From contig JAMZEJ010000005.1 in the NCBI GenBank assembly GCA_024508355.1, positions 186,001 through 250,000 on the forward strand: a stretch of DNA of 64,000 nt, read 5' to 3'. The notes beneath the pieces were generated by a model that made no database searches, was not told where the DNA came from, and was given only the letters and a program-made list of their open reading frames with translations. Positions 29,110-38,055 of this stretch are shown piece after piece. A program made the position numbers and the translations under genes. Source of the stretch: Rhizosaccharibacter radicis. Lineage in GTDB: Bacteria; Pseudomonadota; Alphaproteobacteria; Acetobacterales; Acetobacteraceae. Positions within the stretch are counted from its first letter, which is position 1. Every line of letters begins with the position of its first letter.

Positions 29110-29493
29110 TTACTTGATTTCGACAGTGGCGCCCTGCTCTTCCAGAACCTTCTTGAACTTCGCGGCGTCGTCCTTGCTCACCGCTTCCTTCACGGTCTTG
29201 GGCGCACCCTCGACCAGGTCCTTGGCTTCCTTCAGGCCAAGGCCGGTGATCGTGCGGATCTCCTTGATCACGTTGATCTTCTTGTCGCCGGCCTTCGCCA
29301 GGATCACCGTGAACTCGGTCTGCTCCTCGGCCGGAGCGGCGGCAGCGCCACCACCGGCAGGCGCAGCAGCGGCCACCGCGACCGGCGCGGCGGCGGAAAC
29401 GCCCCACTTCTCCTCGAGGAGCTTCGACAGCTCGGCAGCCTCGAGAACGGTGAGAGCGGACAGCTCGTCAACAAGCTTGGACAGATCGGCCAT
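29110..29493 (-). CDS. rplL: 50S ribosomal protein L7/L12
   Basis: The 127-residue stalk protein that recruits translational GTPases, present in several copies bound to L10. [20 protein letters not shown] is the dimerization domain, followed by an Ala/Gly/Pro-rich hinge (about 38-56). The C-terminal domain has [20 protein letters not shown] and [20 protein letters not shown]. Start at ATG 29493; upstream in-frame residues are not L7/L12. It is 93 bp after rplJ. Confidence 0.97.
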   Translation of the reverse strand: MADLSKLVDELSALTVLEAAELSKLLEEKWGVSAAAPVAVAAAAPAGGGAAAAPAEEQTEFTVILAKAGDKKINVIKEIRTITGLGLKEAKDLVEGAPKTVKEAVSKDDAAKFKKVLEEQGATVEIK

Positions 29494-29586
29494 GGTCTGT
29501 GGTTCCTGATATAAAGTCTGGTTGGTTCCGCGCAAGCCCGGACCCCGGGCCGGCGATCACTTTTCGATGGTGGCTGCCAGCGACCC

Positions 29587-30114
29587 TCAGGCCGCTTCCG
29601 CCGCCTCGTCCTTCTTGGCGTAGGCCCCGAAGACCCGCGCAAGCTGTCCGGCCGGCGCCTGCAGCACGCCTGCGATCCGCGTGGCCGGGGTGGCGATGAG
29701 CCCCACCAGCTGCGCGCGCAGCACGTCCAGAGACGGCAGCTCGGCCAGCGCCTTGACCCCATCCGCGTTCAGCGTCTGGGTGCCCAGGGCACCGCCGATA
29801 ATGACGAGCTTGTCGTTGGTCTTGGCGAACTCGACGACCACCTTGGCCACCGCCACAGGATCCGCCGCCCACGAAAGCGCGGTCGGTCCCTTCAGCAGCG
29901 GCGAGATGCCGTCGAACCGGGTCCCATCCAGGGCGAGGGTGGCCAGCCGGTTCTTCGCGACCTTGTAAGTCGCACCCGCGGCACGCATCCGCTGCCGCAG
30001 CACCGTCACGTCGGCCACCGTCAGACCCGCATTGCGGGTGACGACGACCATGGACGTTTCCGCGAACACGGCGGCGAGCGAGGCAACGAACTCCCGCTTC
30101 TCCGTACGGTCCAA
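29587..30114 (-). CDS. rplJ: 50S ribosomal protein L10
   Basis: The 175-residue stalk base that carries L7/L12 and autoregulates its operon in E. coli. [40 protein letters not shown] and [20 protein letters not shown] are diagnostic. The start is TTG at 30114 with a strong AAGGAG seven bases upstream; no ATG is nearby. The 354-bp gap before it is unusually long and probably contains the L10-responsive leader. Confidence 0.96.
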   Translation of the reverse strand: MDRTEKREFVASLAAVFAETSMVVVTRNAGLTVADVTVLRQRMRAAGATYKVAKNRLATLALDGTRFDGISPLLKGPTALSWAADPVAVAKVVVEFAKTNDKLVIIGGALGTQTLNADGVKALAELPSLDVLRAQLVGLIATPATRIAGVLQAPAGQLARVFGAYAKKDEAAEAA

Positions 30115-30468
30115 ATCCCGTCTCCTTGGTGACCCCTCGGAAACCCCGCCACGGCGGAAACGCCATGCGGAACCTCGTCGGGGCCGGGTTGCCCAAGAAC
30201 TCCCCCACCACCTGGGCGGCGCGGGAATCCGGTTCGCCTGTCCAGAAAGAAAGTCGGACCAACCAGAACGTTCTCGGCCAGAGGCCGATCACATCCGGCT
30301 ACCGCCTCCCGCGCGCCGCCGGCGATTGCCGGAAATTAAGGCCACAGGGCCGCGTGCGATCTCGGACAGGTTCGGAAGATACGGCACCAGGCCCCGAGGC
30401 CCGGCACCGATCTCCTGTTCATCCCGCCGGAACCAGCCCGGCGGGACGCATTCGATGACGCCCGGCGG
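30115..30468 (-). promoter_or_regulatory. Candidate L10 leader upstream of rplJ
   Basis: This 354-bp noncoding interval between rplA and rplJ is where the L10 autoregulatory leader lies in many bacteria. It is rich in inverted repeats: a 9-bp hairpin at 30422-30446, a 7-bp TCGG-loop hairpin near 30388-30405 and a CCGGC/GCCGG hairpin near 30318-30335. I could not match the L10-binding fold by eye, and no clear promoter was found. Confidence 0.4.
30422..30446 (-). other. Strong hairpin just after rplA
   Basis: A perfect 9-bp stem (TCCCGCCGG at 30422-30430 with CCGGCGGGA at 30438-30446) with a seven-base loop starts 22 bases past the rplA stop. There is no U-run. It may act as an attenuator or protect the rplKA message. 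Confidence 0.5.
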
Positions 30469-31167
30469 TCAGCCGGCGTTGGCGAGCGAGGACACGTCCA
30501 CGCGCACGCCCGGACCCATGGTGGAGCTCAGCGCGGCGCGCTGCAGGTACGTGCCCTTGGCGCCCGAGGGCTTCGCCTTCTGGATCGCATCCACCAGGGC
30601 GCGGATGTTCTCCAGCAGCTTGGTCTCGTCGAACGAGGCCTTGCCGATGCCGGCATGGATGATGCCCGCCTTCTCGGCCCGGAACTCGATCTGCCCGCTC
30701 TTCGCGGCACCGACCGCACCCTTAACGTCCATGGTCACGGTGCCGAGCTTCGGGTTCGGCATCAGCCCACGCGGACCGAGGATCTTACCCAGGCGGCCCA
30801 CCAGGGCCATCATGTCCGGGGTCGCGATGCACCGGTCGAACTGGATGTCGCCCGCCTGCACCTTCTCCGCCAGGTCGTCGGCGCCCACCACGTCGGCGCC
30901 GGCATCCAGCGCCTCCTGGGCCTTCGGGCCACGCGCGAACACGCCCACGCGCAGGGTCTTGCCCGTGCCGTTCGGCAGGCTCAGCAGGCCGCGGACCATC
31001 TGGTCGGCATGGCGCGGGTCGATGCCCAGGCCCAGCGAGATCTCAACGGTCTCGTCGAACTTCGCCGTGGCGTTGCCCTTCACGAGGCGCACGGCCTCTT
31101 CCAGACCGTAGGCCTTGTTGTGCTCGACCTTCGCCGCCGCGGCGGCGAGACGCTTGTTGTGCGCCAT
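30469..31167 (-). CDS. rplA: 50S ribosomal protein L1
   Basis: A 232-residue L1 of the mobile stalk at the E site; it represses the rplKA message in E. coli. [56 protein letters not shown] and [20 protein letters not shown] identify it. Start at ATG 31167, four bases after the rplK stop; residues further upstream in frame are not L1. Confidence 0.97.
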   Translation of the reverse strand: MAHNKRLAAAAAKVEHNKAYGLEEAVRLVKGNATAKFDETVEISLGLGIDPRHADQMVRGLLSLPNGTGKTLRVGVFARGPKAQEALDAGADVVGADDLAEKVQAGDIQFDRCIATPDMMALVGRLGKILGPRGLMPNPKLGTVTMDVKGAVGAAKSGQIEFRAEKAGIIHAGIGKASFDETKLLENIRALVDAIQKAKPSGAKGTYLQRAALSSTMGPGVRVDVSSLANAG

Positions 31168-31171
31168 CGGA

Positions 31172-31606
31172 TCAGCCCTCCACCACGGACAGGCCCATCG
31201 AACGGGCCGACCCAGCCAGCATGCGGACGGCACCGTCCACGTCGTTGGCGTTCATGTGCTTCATCTTGATCTCGGCGATCTCGCGCAGCTGCGAGGTCGT
31301 CACGCGGCCCACCGGCGCCCCCTTGCCCACGGTCGGCGATCCCTTGGAGATCTTCGCGGCCTTGAGCAGGAAGTAGGTGTTCGGCGGAGTCTTGGTGATG
31401 AAGGTGAAGGTGCGGTCGGCAAAGGCGGTGATCACCACCGGCGTCGGCGTGCCGGGCTCCATGCCCTGCGTCGCCGCGTTGAATTCCTTCACGAACTGCA
31501 TGATGTTCAGGCCGCGCTGACCGAGCGCCGGACCCACGGGCGGGGACGGGTTGGCCTTGCCGGCCGGGATCTGCAGCTTGATGTAGCCAACGATCTTCTT
31601 GGCCAT
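31172..31606 (-). CDS. rplK: 50S ribosomal protein L11
   Basis: A 144-residue L11 at the GTPase-associated centre, needed for RelA activation and thiostrepton binding. [20 protein letters not shown] and [20 protein letters not shown] form the N-terminal domain; the C-terminal domain has [20 protein letters not shown]. It is the first gene of this operon. Upstream lies an RND efflux gene rather than nusG. Confidence 0.97.
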   Translation of the reverse strand: MAKKIVGYIKLQIPAGKANPSPPVGPALGQRGLNIMQFVKEFNAATQGMEPGTPTPVVITAFADRTFTFITKTPPNTYFLLKAAKISKGSPTVGKGAPVGRVTTSQLREIAEIKMKHMNANDVDGAVRMLAGSARSMGLSVVEG

Positions 31607-31708
31607 ATCCTGGTTCCTTATCCAGCCAGGACCGCGGTTCGTGCGACAACGGGGCCGTCCATGCCGGATGGACGACCACGCATCTCCCGCGTTCCAGAGT
31701 GAGGCGGG

Positions 31709-31737
31709 CCTTTAGCGCGCCCCATCCCCGATTGCAA
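31709..31737 (-). promoter_or_regulatory. Candidate promoter for rplK-rplA
   Basis: On the minus strand TTGCAA (31737-31732) and TAAAGG (31714-31709) are spaced by exactly 17 bases. They lie about 105 bp upstream of the rplK ATG and downstream of the efflux operon end. The elements are moderate matches. No intrinsic terminator was seen between 31810 and this site, so read-through from the efflux operon is possible. Confidence 0.45.
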
Positions 31738-31809
31738 CCATTATCCCCCTGCCCGCTCCCGACCCGACGCCCGCCCGGCCCCGGGGCTCATCCCGCCGGC
31801 GGCCTTCGG

Positions 31810-33378
31810 TCATTCGCCGGGCGGCCGGCTTGCCCCCTCGGTGCCCGCTCCGGTGCCGTCCGGACGCGGCTCGCGGTCGCTGCCGGTGATCGCCAGGGGA
31901 TGGAACGGCAGCACGCCGTTCTCCGTCGGCAGCGACCCGACGGTCCATCCGCCGCCCAGCCCCCTGACCAGCGTCACGCTGGCCTGGAGCTGCCGCGTCT
32001 GCACTTCCACCTCCGCGATCCGGGCCGTGAGGGCCGTGACCTGCGCCACCACGGCGTCCAGGTAGTTCGTCAGCCCCCCGGTATAGAGCTGCAGGGTGAT
32101 GTTCTGCGCCTGCAGGGCCGCCTGCACCGCCGTGCGCTGCTGCGCGCGTTCCGTCGAGAGCTGTCCGGTCAGCGTCAGCCCGTCCTCGACCTCCTGGAAG
32201 GCGCCCAGCACGGTGGCCCGGTAGTCGTCGCGCGTCTGCCGGAACTGCGACCAGCTGCGCTGCAGCTCCGCCCGGCGCAGGCCGCCGGTGAACAAGGGCA
32301 GAAAGGCGGTGGCGCCCACCGTCCACAGGCTGTTCGGCAGGCTGGCGAGATCGAAGCCGGTGTCCTGGAACCCGCCGATGGCGCTCAGGGTGATGTCGGG
32401 AAAGAACGCCGCCCGCGACACGCCGATCGCCGCGTTGGCGGCAGCCATCCGCCGCTCGGCCGCCGCCACGTCGGGTCGCCGTTGCAGCAGGCTGGACGGG
32501 ACGCCCACCGGCACCTCCGGCACCGCGAACCGCCCCACGTCGCCCGACGCCACCACGAAGCTGCTCGGATCCGCGCCGACCAGCACGGCGATCGCGTGCT
32601 GAAGCACCGCACGGTTGGCGACCGTGTCGGTCAGCAGCGCCTGGGTGGTGGCCAGCTGGCTCTCCGCCCGGGCCACATCCAGCCCGGAGGAGATCTTGCC
32701 GAGAAAGCGGAGCCGGGTGATGTCGACCGCCTTCTGGTAGAAGCCGATCGACTGCTTGTAGACCTCGATCTCGGTGTCGAGCCCCCGGATGGCGATGAAG
32801 TCTGTCGCCAGCTCCGCCTGCAACGACAGCCGGGCGCTCGCGAGGTCCGCCGCGTCGGCTTGCGCCAAGCGCTTCTGCAACAGCGTCTGGTTGCGGATGC
32901 GCGACCAGAAATCGGGCTCCCACCGCGCCGCGCCGTCGATCTGGTTCAGGGTGGCGATATTGGTGCCGACCGCCGTGCCCGGGTACGGCCGCCCCTGGGA
33001 GCGCTTGGACCTGGACAGCGTACCGTCCGCCGCGACCTGGGGGAACAGGCCGGAACGTGCTTCCGCCGCGAGATCGCGGGCCTGGGTATATTGTTCCGCC
33101 ACCGCCGCCAGCGTCGGGTTGTCACGGACCGCCCGGACCTCCAGCGCATCGAGCTCCGGATCGCCGAACAACTCCCACCACGGCCCGCGCGGAAGCGCAT
33201 CCCCCGGACGGGCGAGCTTGAACGGCCCGGACCCCTGGTAGCTCGAAGGCAGCAGATAGCTGGGTTCGCGATAGGTCGGCGCCAGATCGCAGCCCGACAA
33301 CGCCATCGCCGCCGCGCCCAGCAGCAGGGCGCCGCGCCCCGCTGTGCGTCGCGGCGATCGCTCATTCCTGGCCTTCAT
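31810..33378 (-). CDS. RND efflux outer-membrane lipoprotein (NodT/OprM family)
   Basis: A 522-residue outer-membrane factor that would form the trimeric exit duct of a tripartite pump. The lipoprotein signal ends at Cys30 in AMALSGC. Two OEP repeats follow, with the paired signatures WWELFGDPELDALEVRAVRD and VPSSLLQRRPDVAAAERRMA. The start overlaps the adaptor stop by 4 bp (ATGA). The tail after about residue 480 is Pro/Gly-rich and unlikely to be structured. It is the last gene of the first RND operon. Confidence 0.92.
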   Translation of the reverse strand: MKARNERSPRRTAGRGALLLGAAAMALSGCDLAPTYREPSYLLPSSYQGSGPFKLARPGDALPRGPWWELFGDPELDALEVRAVRDNPTLAAVAEQYTQARDLAAEARSGLFPQVAADGTLSRSKRSQGRPYPGTAVGTNIATLNQIDGAARWEPDFWSRIRNQTLLQKRLAQADAADLASARLSLQAELATDFIAIRGLDTEIEVYKQSIGFYQKAVDITRLRFLGKISSGLDVARAESQLATTQALLTDTVANRAVLQHAIAVLVGADPSSFVVASGDVGRFAVPEVPVGVPSSLLQRRPDVAAAERRMAAANAAIGVSRAAFFPDITLSAIGGFQDTGFDLASLPNSLWTVGATAFLPLFTGGLRRAELQRSWSQFRQTRDDYRATVLGAFQEVEDGLTLTGQLSTERAQQRTAVQAALQAQNITLQLYTGGLTNYLDAVVAQVTALTARIAEVEVQTRQLQASVTLVRGLGGGWTVGSLPTENGVLPFHPLAITGSDREPRPDGTGAGTEGASRPPGE

Positions 33379-34685
33379 TTGCGGACATCGTCCTCCGGCG
33401 CCGTGCCGCTGGCCGACGGCTCCACGATCCCCGCGGCGCTGCGGGCCGGCTGCGACTTCTCAGGCGCGGGCGCGTAGCCGTGCACCGGCGTCACCACCTT
33501 CACCCGCTCGCCTTCCAGCAGACCCAGCGACGGGTTGTTGATCACCCGGTCGGTCTTCGTCACGCCGCCCAGCACCTGTACGGTGGTGCCGAGATTGAGG
33601 CCGAGCGTGACGTTCTTCATATGCACCCGGTTCTGGTCGTCCAGCAGCGCCACCTGCATGCCCTGAGCCCGGAACAGCAGCGCCTGTTCCGGCAGCACCA
33701 GGATGTTCGGATCGCCCGGCACCGAGAACTTCACCGTGACGTAGGAGCCCGGCCAGAGCTCACGGTTCGGATTGTCCACCGTCAGCTCGGTGACCACCGT
33801 GCGGGTCTGGGGATTCACGGCATTGGCGGTGGTCAGGAACGCCGCATTGAAGGCGTGCTCCGGGTCCTGCGGGAGGCTCAGCATCGCGGTCAGGCCGGGC
33901 CGGAGGATGCCGGCGTAGTCCTGCGGCACCGACACGAACACGCGCATCTTGTGGATATCGGATACCGCGAACAGCTCGGACGCCGTACCCCGGCTGCCGA
34001 CATCGCCGCCGGCGGCGTTGACGTAGTCGCCGATGTCGGTCAGGCGGGACGTCACCACCCCGTCGAACGGGGCCACCACGTTCTTGAAGCTTTCCAGGGC
34101 CGCATAGCGGGTCACCTCGTGGCCGGCCGCTTCCACCTGGGCCTTCTGCGCCTCGGCATTGGCGACCTGGACGTCCACCTCCTGCTGCGACACCGCCTGG
34201 GTGCCCTGCAGGGCGCTCCAGCGCTTCGACGTGACGTCCGCCAGCTTTGAGCGCGCCTGAGCCACCGAAAGATTGGCCTTCGCGGTGGCGTACTGGGCGT
34301 CCACGGTGGGCGCATCGATGGTGGCGAGCAGCTCGCCCTGCTTCACCGTCGCGCCATAGTCCTTGTACCAGTTCTTCACGTAGCCAGAGACCTGGGCGTA
34401 GATCGGCGCCTCAAACCAGGCGTTCAGCTCGCCCGGCAGGGTCAGCGACCGGCGGTCCGGACCGGGCGTCGGCGTGATCACCTGCACCCGGGGGATCGAC
34501 GCGTCGTCCGCCCGGCGCTCCAGGGCATGGAGGGTGTTGCGCCGCGACAGGATGCCTTCGGCCGCCGCAAGCACCGCGGCGATCGCCAGGAGGCTGACCA
34601 TCAGGCCACCGAGCCGCCGGCGTGGCTGCCGGCCCCGCATCTCGTCCTCCGGACCCGTTCCACGGGCGGGCGGGTGGGCGTTCAT
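33375..34685 (-). CDS. RND efflux periplasmic adaptor (HlyD/MFP family)
   Basis: A 436-residue membrane fusion protein. A single N-terminal anchor (about 27-46, LGGLMVSLLAIAAVLAAAEG) precedes a lipoyl-type half-motif VSGYVKNWYKDYGATVKQGE, an alpha-hairpin (about 120-190), the second half-motif NVVAPFDGVVTSRLTDIGD, and a beta-barrel and membrane-proximal region. Start at ATG 34685, overlapping the permease stop by 4 bp; the frame is open far upstream but unrelated. It has no lipobox, unlike the adaptor of the second operon. Confidence 0.92.
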   Translation of the reverse strand: MNAHPPARGTGPEDEMRGRQPRRRLGGLMVSLLAIAAVLAAAEGILSRRNTLHALERRADDASIPRVQVITPTPGPDRRSLTLPGELNAWFEAPIYAQVSGYVKNWYKDYGATVKQGELLATIDAPTVDAQYATAKANLSVAQARSKLADVTSKRWSALQGTQAVSQQEVDVQVANAEAQKAQVEAAGHEVTRYAALESFKNVVAPFDGVVTSRLTDIGDYVNAAGGDVGSRGTASELFAVSDIHKMRVFVSVPQDYAGILRPGLTAMLSLPQDPEHAFNAAFLTTANAVNPQTRTVVTELTVDNPNRELWPGSYVTVKFSVPGDPNILVLPEQALLFRAQGMQVALLDDQNRVHMKNVTLGLNLGTTVQVLGGVTKTDRVINNPSLGLLEGERVKVVTPVHGYAPAPEKSQPARSAAGIVEPSASGTAPEDDVRK

Positions 34686-37600
34686 GCGGGTTCTCCTTGC
34701 GGAACGGGCGCTCCGGACGCGGAGCCGGGATGCCGGGCGGCACCCGGGCGGTCTCGGTGCAGAAGCGCGAACACGCAGGGCACGAACAGCAGGGTGGCGA
34801 AGGTGGCCACCAGCAGGCCTCCGATCACCGCGCGCCCAAGCGAAGCGTTCTGGGTGTTGCTGAAGGACATCGGCAGCATGCCGATGATCATCGCGGAAGC
34901 GGTCATGATCACCGGGCGGATGCGGCCGTACCCCGCCTCGATCGCGGCCAGCACCGCCTTGCCATGCACCTCCAGCCGTTCCCGGGCGAAGGACACCACC
35001 AGGATGGAGTTCGCCGTCGCCGTGCCCATGCACATGATGGCGCCCGTCAGCGCGGGCACCGACAGGGTGGTGCCGGTCAGGAACAGGCTCCAGCTGATCC
35101 CCGCCAGCGCCGCCGGAAGCGCCGAGATGATGATGAACGGGTCCAGCCAGCTCTGGAAGTTCACCACGATCACCAGATAGATCAGCACGATCGACAGGGC
35201 GAGGCCGGCCAGCAGCTGCGCATACGCGTCGTGCATGGTGGAGGCCTGCCCCCGGATGCGGATGGACGCGCTGTGCGGCAGCGATCCCTGCATGTCGCGC
35301 ACGGCGGCCGCCACCTCGTCGCTCACCGCGCCGAGGTCGCGCCCCTCGGTGTTCAGGTAGATGTCGATCACCGGCAGGATGGCATAGTGCGACACCACCG
35401 CCGGCGTGCCCGTCTGGTCGATCCGCGACAGGCCGCCGACGATCTGCGGGGCCTTGTTGGACGGGTTGCCGTCGCCCTTGTCCACCGGGATGGTCTCGAG
35501 ATCGTTCAGCCGGGTGAGCTGGTTCTGCGGCGTCTGGACGTTCACCAGGTGCGACACCCCGGTGGAGGTGTCGAGCCAGTAGGTGGGCGCCGTCTGCCCG
35601 GAGCCGGACAGCGTGGCCAGCGTGTTGTTGGCGATGTCGGACTCCGTCAGCCCGGTGCCGAGGGCGAAGGAACGCCGGGAAACGATCCGCAGGGTGGGCT
35701 GGGTCATCGCCTGCTGGATGCGCACGTCCGCGCCGCCGGGGATGGTCTTCAACCGCGCCATGAGCCTGGTGGCGAAGGCGTAGTTCGCGTCGAGATCGCG
35801 CCCGGTGATCTGGACGTCGATCGGCGAGGGCAGGCCGAAATTGAGGATCTTCGCGGTGATGTCGCCCGGCAGGAAGGTGAAGTCCGTGCCCGGGAAGCGC
35901 TCCGTCAGGCCGGCGCGCAGCGTTTGCCGGTAGCGCGCCACCGGCGACGCGTCGTTCTCCAGCAGGATGGTGATGTCGCAATCCGCCGAGCCGATGGTGC
36001 CGGTCGAGTTATAGGCCTGGTTGATGCCGCTGGTCGGCTGTCCGCAGTTCGACACCGTGCTGCGGACCTGCCCCGGCAGCAGGTCGCGTATCTGGTCCTC
36101 CACCAGGGTGGCGATCTTGCCGGTCTCCTCCAGCCGGGTGCCGATCGGCGCCCGCATGTGCATGTCGATCTCTCCCGACCGGATGCCGGGGAAGAAGTTC
36201 TCGCCCACGAACAACAGCAACCCGAGGGACAGCACCGCGGCCGCCAGGAACAGCGCGGAGAACACGCCGCGTCGCGCCACCAGCCCGGTCAGGGTGCGCT
36301 GGTAGTTGTCGCGGAACCGGGTGAAACGCCTCTCGAAACCTCGCTGGAACCGGGTGAAGGGGCCACCCCTCGGCGCATGGCCGGGCTCGGCGTGATGCGC
36401 CGCGCGGTGCGCCGCCACCTGCGCCGGCAGCAGCCAGTTCGCCATGGTGGGCACCAGCGTCCGCGACAGGATGAAGGACGCGATCATCGCGAACACGATC
36501 GCCTCGGCCAGCGGCAGGAACAGGTAGCCCGCCACGCCGCCGAGCTGGAACAAGGGCAGCCACACGATGCAGATGCACAACGTGGACACGAAGGTCGGCA
36601 CCACGATCTGGTTGGCGGCGTCGATGATCGCCGTTTCCAGCTCCTTGTAGCTGCCGTCCTCGCCCATCTCCTCCAGATGGGCGTCGATGTTCTCGATCAT
36701 CACCGTGGCATCGTCCACCAGGATGCCCACCGCCAGCGCCAGGCCGCCCAGCGTCATCACGTTGATGGTCTGCCCCAGCCAGCCCAGGGCCAGGATGGAA
36801 CACAGGATCGCCAGCGGGATGGAGGTCGCCACGATCAGGGTCGAGCGCCACGACCCCAGGAACAACAGCACCACCAGCCCGGTGAGGCAGGCGGCGGTGA
36901 CCATCTCCTGCACCACCTCCTCGACCGAATCCCTCACGAAGCCGGACGCGTCGTTCAGCGGCGTGATCTGCACGCCCGGCGGCAGGGTCTTCAGGATGCC
37001 CGGCAGCTTGCTCTTGACCCCGCTCACCACGTCCAGGGTCGAGGCGTCCCCCGTCTTGAGGATCTCGATCAGCACCGACTGATGCCCGCGCACCAGCACC
37101 GCGTTCTGCTGCGGCGGGCCGCCGCGGTGCACGAAGGCCACGTCGCGCAGATAGACCGTGGCGTTGCCGACCCGCTTGATCGGCAGCGAATTGAAGGTGT
37201 TGATCTCGATCGGCGTGGCGTTGGTGGCGACCATGTAGTCGATGGCGCCGATCTTCTGGTCACCGGCCGGAAGAACGATGTTCTGCTGGGACAGCGCCTT
37301 CTGCACGTCGGAGGCCGACAGGCCATGCGCCAGCAACTTGGTCTGGTCGAGATCGACCTCCACGTTGCCCGCGGTGCCGCCATAGGGATTGGGGATCGCC
37401 GTGCCCGGCACCGACACCAGCGACGGCCGGATCAGGTTCGACGCCATGTCGTAGATCTCGGAACCCGTCATGGCGTCGGCCGAGACCTGGAGTTCGAGCA
37501 CCGGTACGGAGGACGCGTCGAAGGCCAGCACCTGCGGCGGTGTGATGCCGGCCGGCATCTGCTTGATCACGGTCTGGGAGATCGAGGTGATCTGGGTCTG

Positions 37601-37918
37601 GGCCGCCGACACGTCCGTGCCGGGCTGGAAGAAGATCTTGACGATGCCGCGCCCGTAGAGCGACTGGCTCTCGATGTGCTCGATGTTGTTGACCGTCGCC
37701 GTCAGCGCGCGCTCGTAGTAGTAGATGACGCGGCCGGACATGTCCTGCGGCATCAGGCCGTTATAGGTCCAGACCACGGCCACCACGGGCACGCGGATGC
37801 CGGGGAAGATGTCGGTGGGAGTCCTGAGCACCGACATCGCGCCGAACAACAGGATCAGGATCGCCATCACCACGAAGGTCAGCGGCCGCTTCAAGGCCGT
37901 CACGACGATCGCGTTCAT
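34682..37918 (-). CDS. RND efflux permease, divergent (non-AcrB) subgroup
   Basis: A 1078-residue inner-membrane proton antiporter. TM4 has the paired aspartates in GILVDDATVMIENI. In TM10 the segment GTATANSILVV stands where AcrB has [11 protein letters not shown], so the conserved proton-relay lysine is replaced. The porter loops are shorter and different from AcrB. Start at ATG 37918 (MNAIVVTALKRPLTF); an ATG fourteen codons upstream is also in frame. It is the first gene of the operon, ahead of its adaptor and outer-membrane factor, with an operator-like inverted repeat at 38008-38032 upstream. The substrate is unknown. Confidence 0.9.
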   Translation of the reverse strand: MNAIVVTALKRPLTFVVMAILILLFGAMSVLRTPTDIFPGIRVPVVAVVWTYNGLMPQDMSGRVIYYYERALTATVNNIEHIESQSLYGRGIVKIFFQPGTDVSAAQTQITSISQTVIKQMPAGITPPQVLAFDASSVPVLELQVSADAMTGSEIYDMASNLIRPSLVSVPGTAIPNPYGGTAGNVEVDLDQTKLLAHGLSASDVQKALSQQNIVLPAGDQKIGAIDYMVATNATPIEINTFNSLPIKRVGNATVYLRDVAFVHRGGPPQQNAVLVRGHQSVLIEILKTGDASTLDVVSGVKSKLPGILKTLPPGVQITPLNDASGFVRDSVEEVVQEMVTAACLTGLVVLLFLGSWRSTLIVATSIPLAILCSILALGWLGQTINVMTLGGLALAVGILVDDATVMIENIDAHLEEMGEDGSYKELETAIIDAANQIVVPTFVSTLCICIVWLPLFQLGGVAGYLFLPLAEAIVFAMIASFILSRTLVPTMANWLLPAQVAAHRAAHHAEPGHAPRGGPFTRFQRGFERRFTRFRDNYQRTLTGLVARRGVFSALFLAAAVLSLGLLLFVGENFFPGIRSGEIDMHMRAPIGTRLEETGKIATLVEDQIRDLLPGQVRSTVSNCGQPTSGINQAYNSTGTIGSADCDITILLENDASPVARYRQTLRAGLTERFPGTDFTFLPGDITAKILNFGLPSPIDVQITGRDLDANYAFATRLMARLKTIPGGADVRIQQAMTQPTLRIVSRRSFALGTGLTESDIANNTLATLSGSGQTAPTYWLDTSTGVSHLVNVQTPQNQLTRLNDLETIPVDKGDGNPSNKAPQIVGGLSRIDQTGTPAVVSHYAILPVIDIYLNTEGRDLGAVSDEVAAAVRDMQGSLPHSASIRIRGQASTMHDAYAQLLAGLALSIVLIYLVIVVNFQSWLDPFIIISALPAALAGISWSLFLTGTTLSVPALTGAIMCMGTATANSILVVSFARERLEVHGKAVLAAIEAGYGRIRPVIMTASAMIIGMLPMSFSNTQNASLGRAVIGGLLVATFATLLFVPCVFALLHRDRPGAARHPGSASGAPVPQGEPA

Positions 37919-38007
37919 CCGGCCACCATCCGTCCGGAACCCATTCCGCCGATCATGCACACTCCCGAGCCCGTGACCGCCTCCTTAGACTGGCGGAGGC
38001 CGCTCAC

Positions 38008-38032
38008 GTAAACGTACATCCATGTCATTTAC
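38008..38032. promoter_or_regulatory. TetR-type operator candidate upstream of first RND operon
   Basis: An imperfect palindrome, GTAAACGTACAT-CC-ATGTCATTTAC, with outer arms GTAAA/TTTAC and an inner ACAT-CC-ATGT core. It lies about 90 bp upstream of the permease ATG in the gap after rmuC. Size and composition resemble AcrR/TtgR-type operators. No regulator gene is adjacent, so it may respond to a regulator elsewhere. Confidence 0.5.
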
Positions 38033-38055
38033 GGCAGCGTAACGACCCGGCCGTT

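Noticed and set aside
34686..35981. Upstream extension of the first adaptor to 868 residues
   Set aside because: The extension is the permease gene in another frame; the true ATG at 34685 overlaps the permease stop.
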